Shown: positions 41,188 to 42,728 of the stretch, one piece after another
Layout of the letters: each line of letters begins with the position of its first letter
Position numbering within the stretch: position 1 is the stretch's first letter
Source of the DNA: Oscillospiraceae bacterium
Lineage (GTDB): Bacteria; Bacillota; Clostridia; Oscillospirales; Oscillospiraceae
DNA length: 42,728 nt
Assembly (NCBI GenBank): GCA_017540645.1
Contig: JAFYAQ010000024.1
Location: forward strand, 1-42,728
Direction: 5' to 3'
Notes under the pieces: model-generated
The model's input: the letters and a program-made list of their open reading frames with translations, nothing else
What the model was told of the DNA's origin: nothing
Databases searched by the model: none
Translations under genes and position numbers: made by a program

Positions 41188-42525
41188 ATGACGATACAGG
41201 AAATGCTCACGGCCAGCGGCGGACAGTGGCTGGGCCGGCCGGAGCTATTGGAAAGAACGCCGGACAGCATCGTGGTGGACAGCCGACAGGCCCGAGAGGG
41301 CAGTCTGTTCATCGCGCTCCACGGGGAGCGCACCGACGGGCATAAATACATCCCGGACGTGCTGCAAAAGGGCGCCCTGGCGGTGCTGTGTGAGGAGCCC
41401 GGCGCTCCGGGAGAGCCCCGGCTGCTGGTGCCGGATGTGATGGAGGCCATGCGCGCCATGGCCCGCGCCAACCGGCAGACCATGTCCATCCCCTTTGTGG
41501 GCGTCACCGGCAGCGTGGGCAAGACCACCGCCAAGGAGATGATCGCCGCCGCCCTGTCGGGGCGCTGGCGCACCTATAAAACACCCGGCAGCATGAACGG
41601 GCAGATCGGCCTGCCGGTCAGCCTGATGGGCCTGGATGAGAGCTATGAGGCCGCGGTGATCGAGATGGGGATCTCCCACTTCGGGGAGATGCGCCGTCTG
41701 ACGGAGGTGGTGCGCCCGGATATGGCGGTGTTCACCAACATCGGCGACGCGCATCTGGAATTCCTCCGCGACCGGGACGGTGTCCTGCGGGCCAAGAGCG
41801 AGATCCTGGAGGGCATGGGGCCGGAGGGCCTGGTGGTCGCCAACGGGGACGACGAGCTGCTGCGCCGGGCGGATTTCGGCCGGAAGACCGTCCGCTTCGG
41901 CCTGTCCACCGCCTGTGAGGTCCGGGCGGAGGAGATCGATCCCGGGGACGGGACGGAGCTTCGCTGCCGGATCGTCACGGATACGGATTCCTTTCCCGTG
42001 TGCGTCCCGGCCTACGGGCAGTATATGATCTATTCCGTGCTGGCCGCCGCCGCGGTGGGCCTGGCCCTGGGGGAGAGCCCAGAGGAGATCGCCCGGGGCA
42101 TGGAGAGCTACCGCACGGTGGGCCACCGCTCCCGCGTGATCAAAACAGCCCGCTTCACCGTGGTGGACGACTGCTATAACGCCAACCCCAGTTCCAACCG
42201 GGCGGCCATCGACTCCCTGCTGACGCTGCCGGGGCGGAAGGTCTGCATCCTGGGCGATATGCGGGAGATGGGGGAGGAGTCCCCCCGGCTCCATCGGGAG
42301 ATCGGGGAGTATGCCAGGGAAAAGGGCATCGAATTGATCCTCACCGAAGGGGAGGAGGCCGCCTTCATCGCCCGGGGAGCGGGGGAGATCGCCCATCATT
42401 TCCCGGACCGGGCGTCCCTGCTGGCGGCTCTGCCGACGTGGCTGAAGACCGGAGACGCGGTTTTGATCAAGGCCTCCCACGGCCCCCGCTTCGACGATGT
42501 GGTGGAAGCGGTGGAAAAGCTTTAA
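41188..42525 (+). CDS. murF: UDP-MurNAc-tripeptide-D-alanyl-D-alanine ligase
   Basis: A 445-residue Mur ligase that adds D-Ala-D-Ala to complete the UDP-MurNAc-pentapeptide. VVDSRQAREGSLFIAL, the P-loop GVTGSVGKTTAKEM (about 105-118), TPGSMNGQIGLPVSLM and VVDDCYNANPSSNRAAID identify MurF; the YNANP motif separates it from MurE. ILGDMREMGEES follows. It is coupled to ddl here rather than lying in the dcw cluster between murE and mraY. 67 bp after its stop an insertion sequence begins. Confidence 0.96.
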   Translation: MTIQEMLTASGGQWLGRPELLERTPDSIVVDSRQAREGSLFIALHGERTDGHKYIPDVLQKGALAVLCEEPGAPGEPRLLVPDVMEAMRAMARANRQTMSIPFVGVTGSVGKTTAKEMIAAALSGRWRTYKTPGSMNGQIGLPVSLMGLDESYEAAVIEMGISHFGEMRRLTEVVRPDMAVFTNIGDAHLEFLRDRDGVLRAKSEILEGMGPEGLVVANGDDELLRRADFGRKTVRFGLSTACEVRAEEIDPGDGTELRCRIVTDTDSFPVCVPAYGQYMIYSVLAAAAVGLALGESPEEIARGMESYRTVGHRSRVIKTARFTVVDDCYNANPSSNRAAIDSLLTLPGRKVCILGDMREMGEESPRLHREIGEYAREKGIELILTEGEEAAFIARGAGEIAHHFPDRASLLAALPTWLKTGDAVLIKASHGPRFDDVVEAVEKL

Positions 42526-42591
42526 GGGCATAAAAAACTCTTTTGAGCGGATGTCTCACGAGATCAGAAAAACCGGACGGCTGTATGGTTT

Positions 42592-42728
42592 TGAAGTGAA
42601 CCCCAAAAGTTAGACAAATATTTTTAGTTAAGCGACCTGAAGGGTCTGGTATCTGTGTTGAGCAGGTGTCAGGCCCTTTAGTTTTAGCTTGATTCTGCGG
42701 TTATTGTAGTAGTCAAGATAGTCAATGA
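42592..42728 (-). mobile_element. IS3-family insertion sequence, one end only
   Basis: From about 42592 the sequence TGAAGTGAACCCCAAAAGTT resembles the terminal inverted repeat of IS3/IS150-group elements, followed inward by the 3' end of a transposase gene. The rest is beyond the right edge. The exact boundary cannot be fixed without the other end. Confidence 0.75.
42628..42728 (-). CDS. IS3-family transposase OrfB, C-terminal end (partial)
   Basis: The last 32 residues are readable on the minus strand: IDYLDYYNNRRIKLKLKG followed by LTPAQHRYQ, the conserved C-terminal motif of IS3/IS150-group integrase-type transposases (YNxxR...LxGLTPxxxR). The stop is TAA at 42630-42628. The DDE catalytic region lies outside the window, so I cannot say whether the element is intact. 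Confidence 0.88.
   Translation of the reverse strand, partial: IDYLDYYNNRRIKLKLKGLTPAQHRYQTLQVA

Overview
The window looks like chromosome from a GC-rich, spore-forming member of the Clostridia. Oscillospiraceae (Oscillibacter/Lawsonibacter/Flavonifractor-like) is my best guess, inferred only from codon bias, the sigK gene, MurE meso-DAP specificity (DNPR motif) and gene order; no rRNA is present to confirm it.

Layout. (1) 1-2090: a minus-strand polar amino-acid ABC operon (binding protein, permease, ATPase; the ATPase runs off the left edge). (2) 2207-3475: alanine racemase with its own promoter and terminator. (3) 3645-16453: a division and cell-wall (dcw) cluster, mraZ-rsmH-ftsL-spoVD-murE-mraY-ftsW-murG-murA-ftsQ-ftsZ, headed by a promoter with MraZ-type TGGGN repeats. 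murD, murF, murB and ftsA are absent from their usual places. (4) 16456-25295: a mixed housekeeping stretch with a two-OB-fold SSB-like protein, deoC, a sigK-vanY-mscS run, an alpha/beta hydrolase, glpK, murC and a DUF975 membrane protein. (5) 25295-30611: a co-oriented minus-strand block with a BlaI-type repressor, a BlaR1-type M56 membrane protease whose outside part is a duplicated beta-helix-like module, an AbrB-type regulator, and a glycosyltransferase with a membrane tail. This is the most unusual part of the window. (6) 30632-38907: a cello-oligosaccharide locus with a LacI-type regulator, an ABC importer (binding protein plus two permeases) and an intracellular GH5 glucanase on the minus strand, and a divergent GH94 cellobiose phosphorylase. 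(7) 38947-42525: a DEDDh exonuclease, then ddl-murF. (8) 42592 to the end: one end of an IS3-family insertion sequence.

Function. Most of the cytoplasmic peptidoglycan pathway is here: alr and ddl make D-Ala-D-Ala, murA starts UDP-MurNAc synthesis, murC, murE and murF extend the peptide, mraY and murG make lipid II, and FtsW with SpoVD polymerise and cross-link it at a septum organised by FtsZ, FtsL and FtsQ. Only murB, murD and murI are missing from the window. The carbohydrate locus would import beta-glucan oligosaccharides, trim them inside the cell with GH5, and split cellobiose by phosphorolysis.

The clearest regulatory signals read from the sequence are near-consensus sigma-A promoters for most transcription units, the MraZ boxes, two BlaI-type operators, a 14-bp perfect dyad over the abrB promoter, a perfect dyad in the lacI/GH94 intergenic region, and a hairpin that would hide the murA ribosome-binding site.
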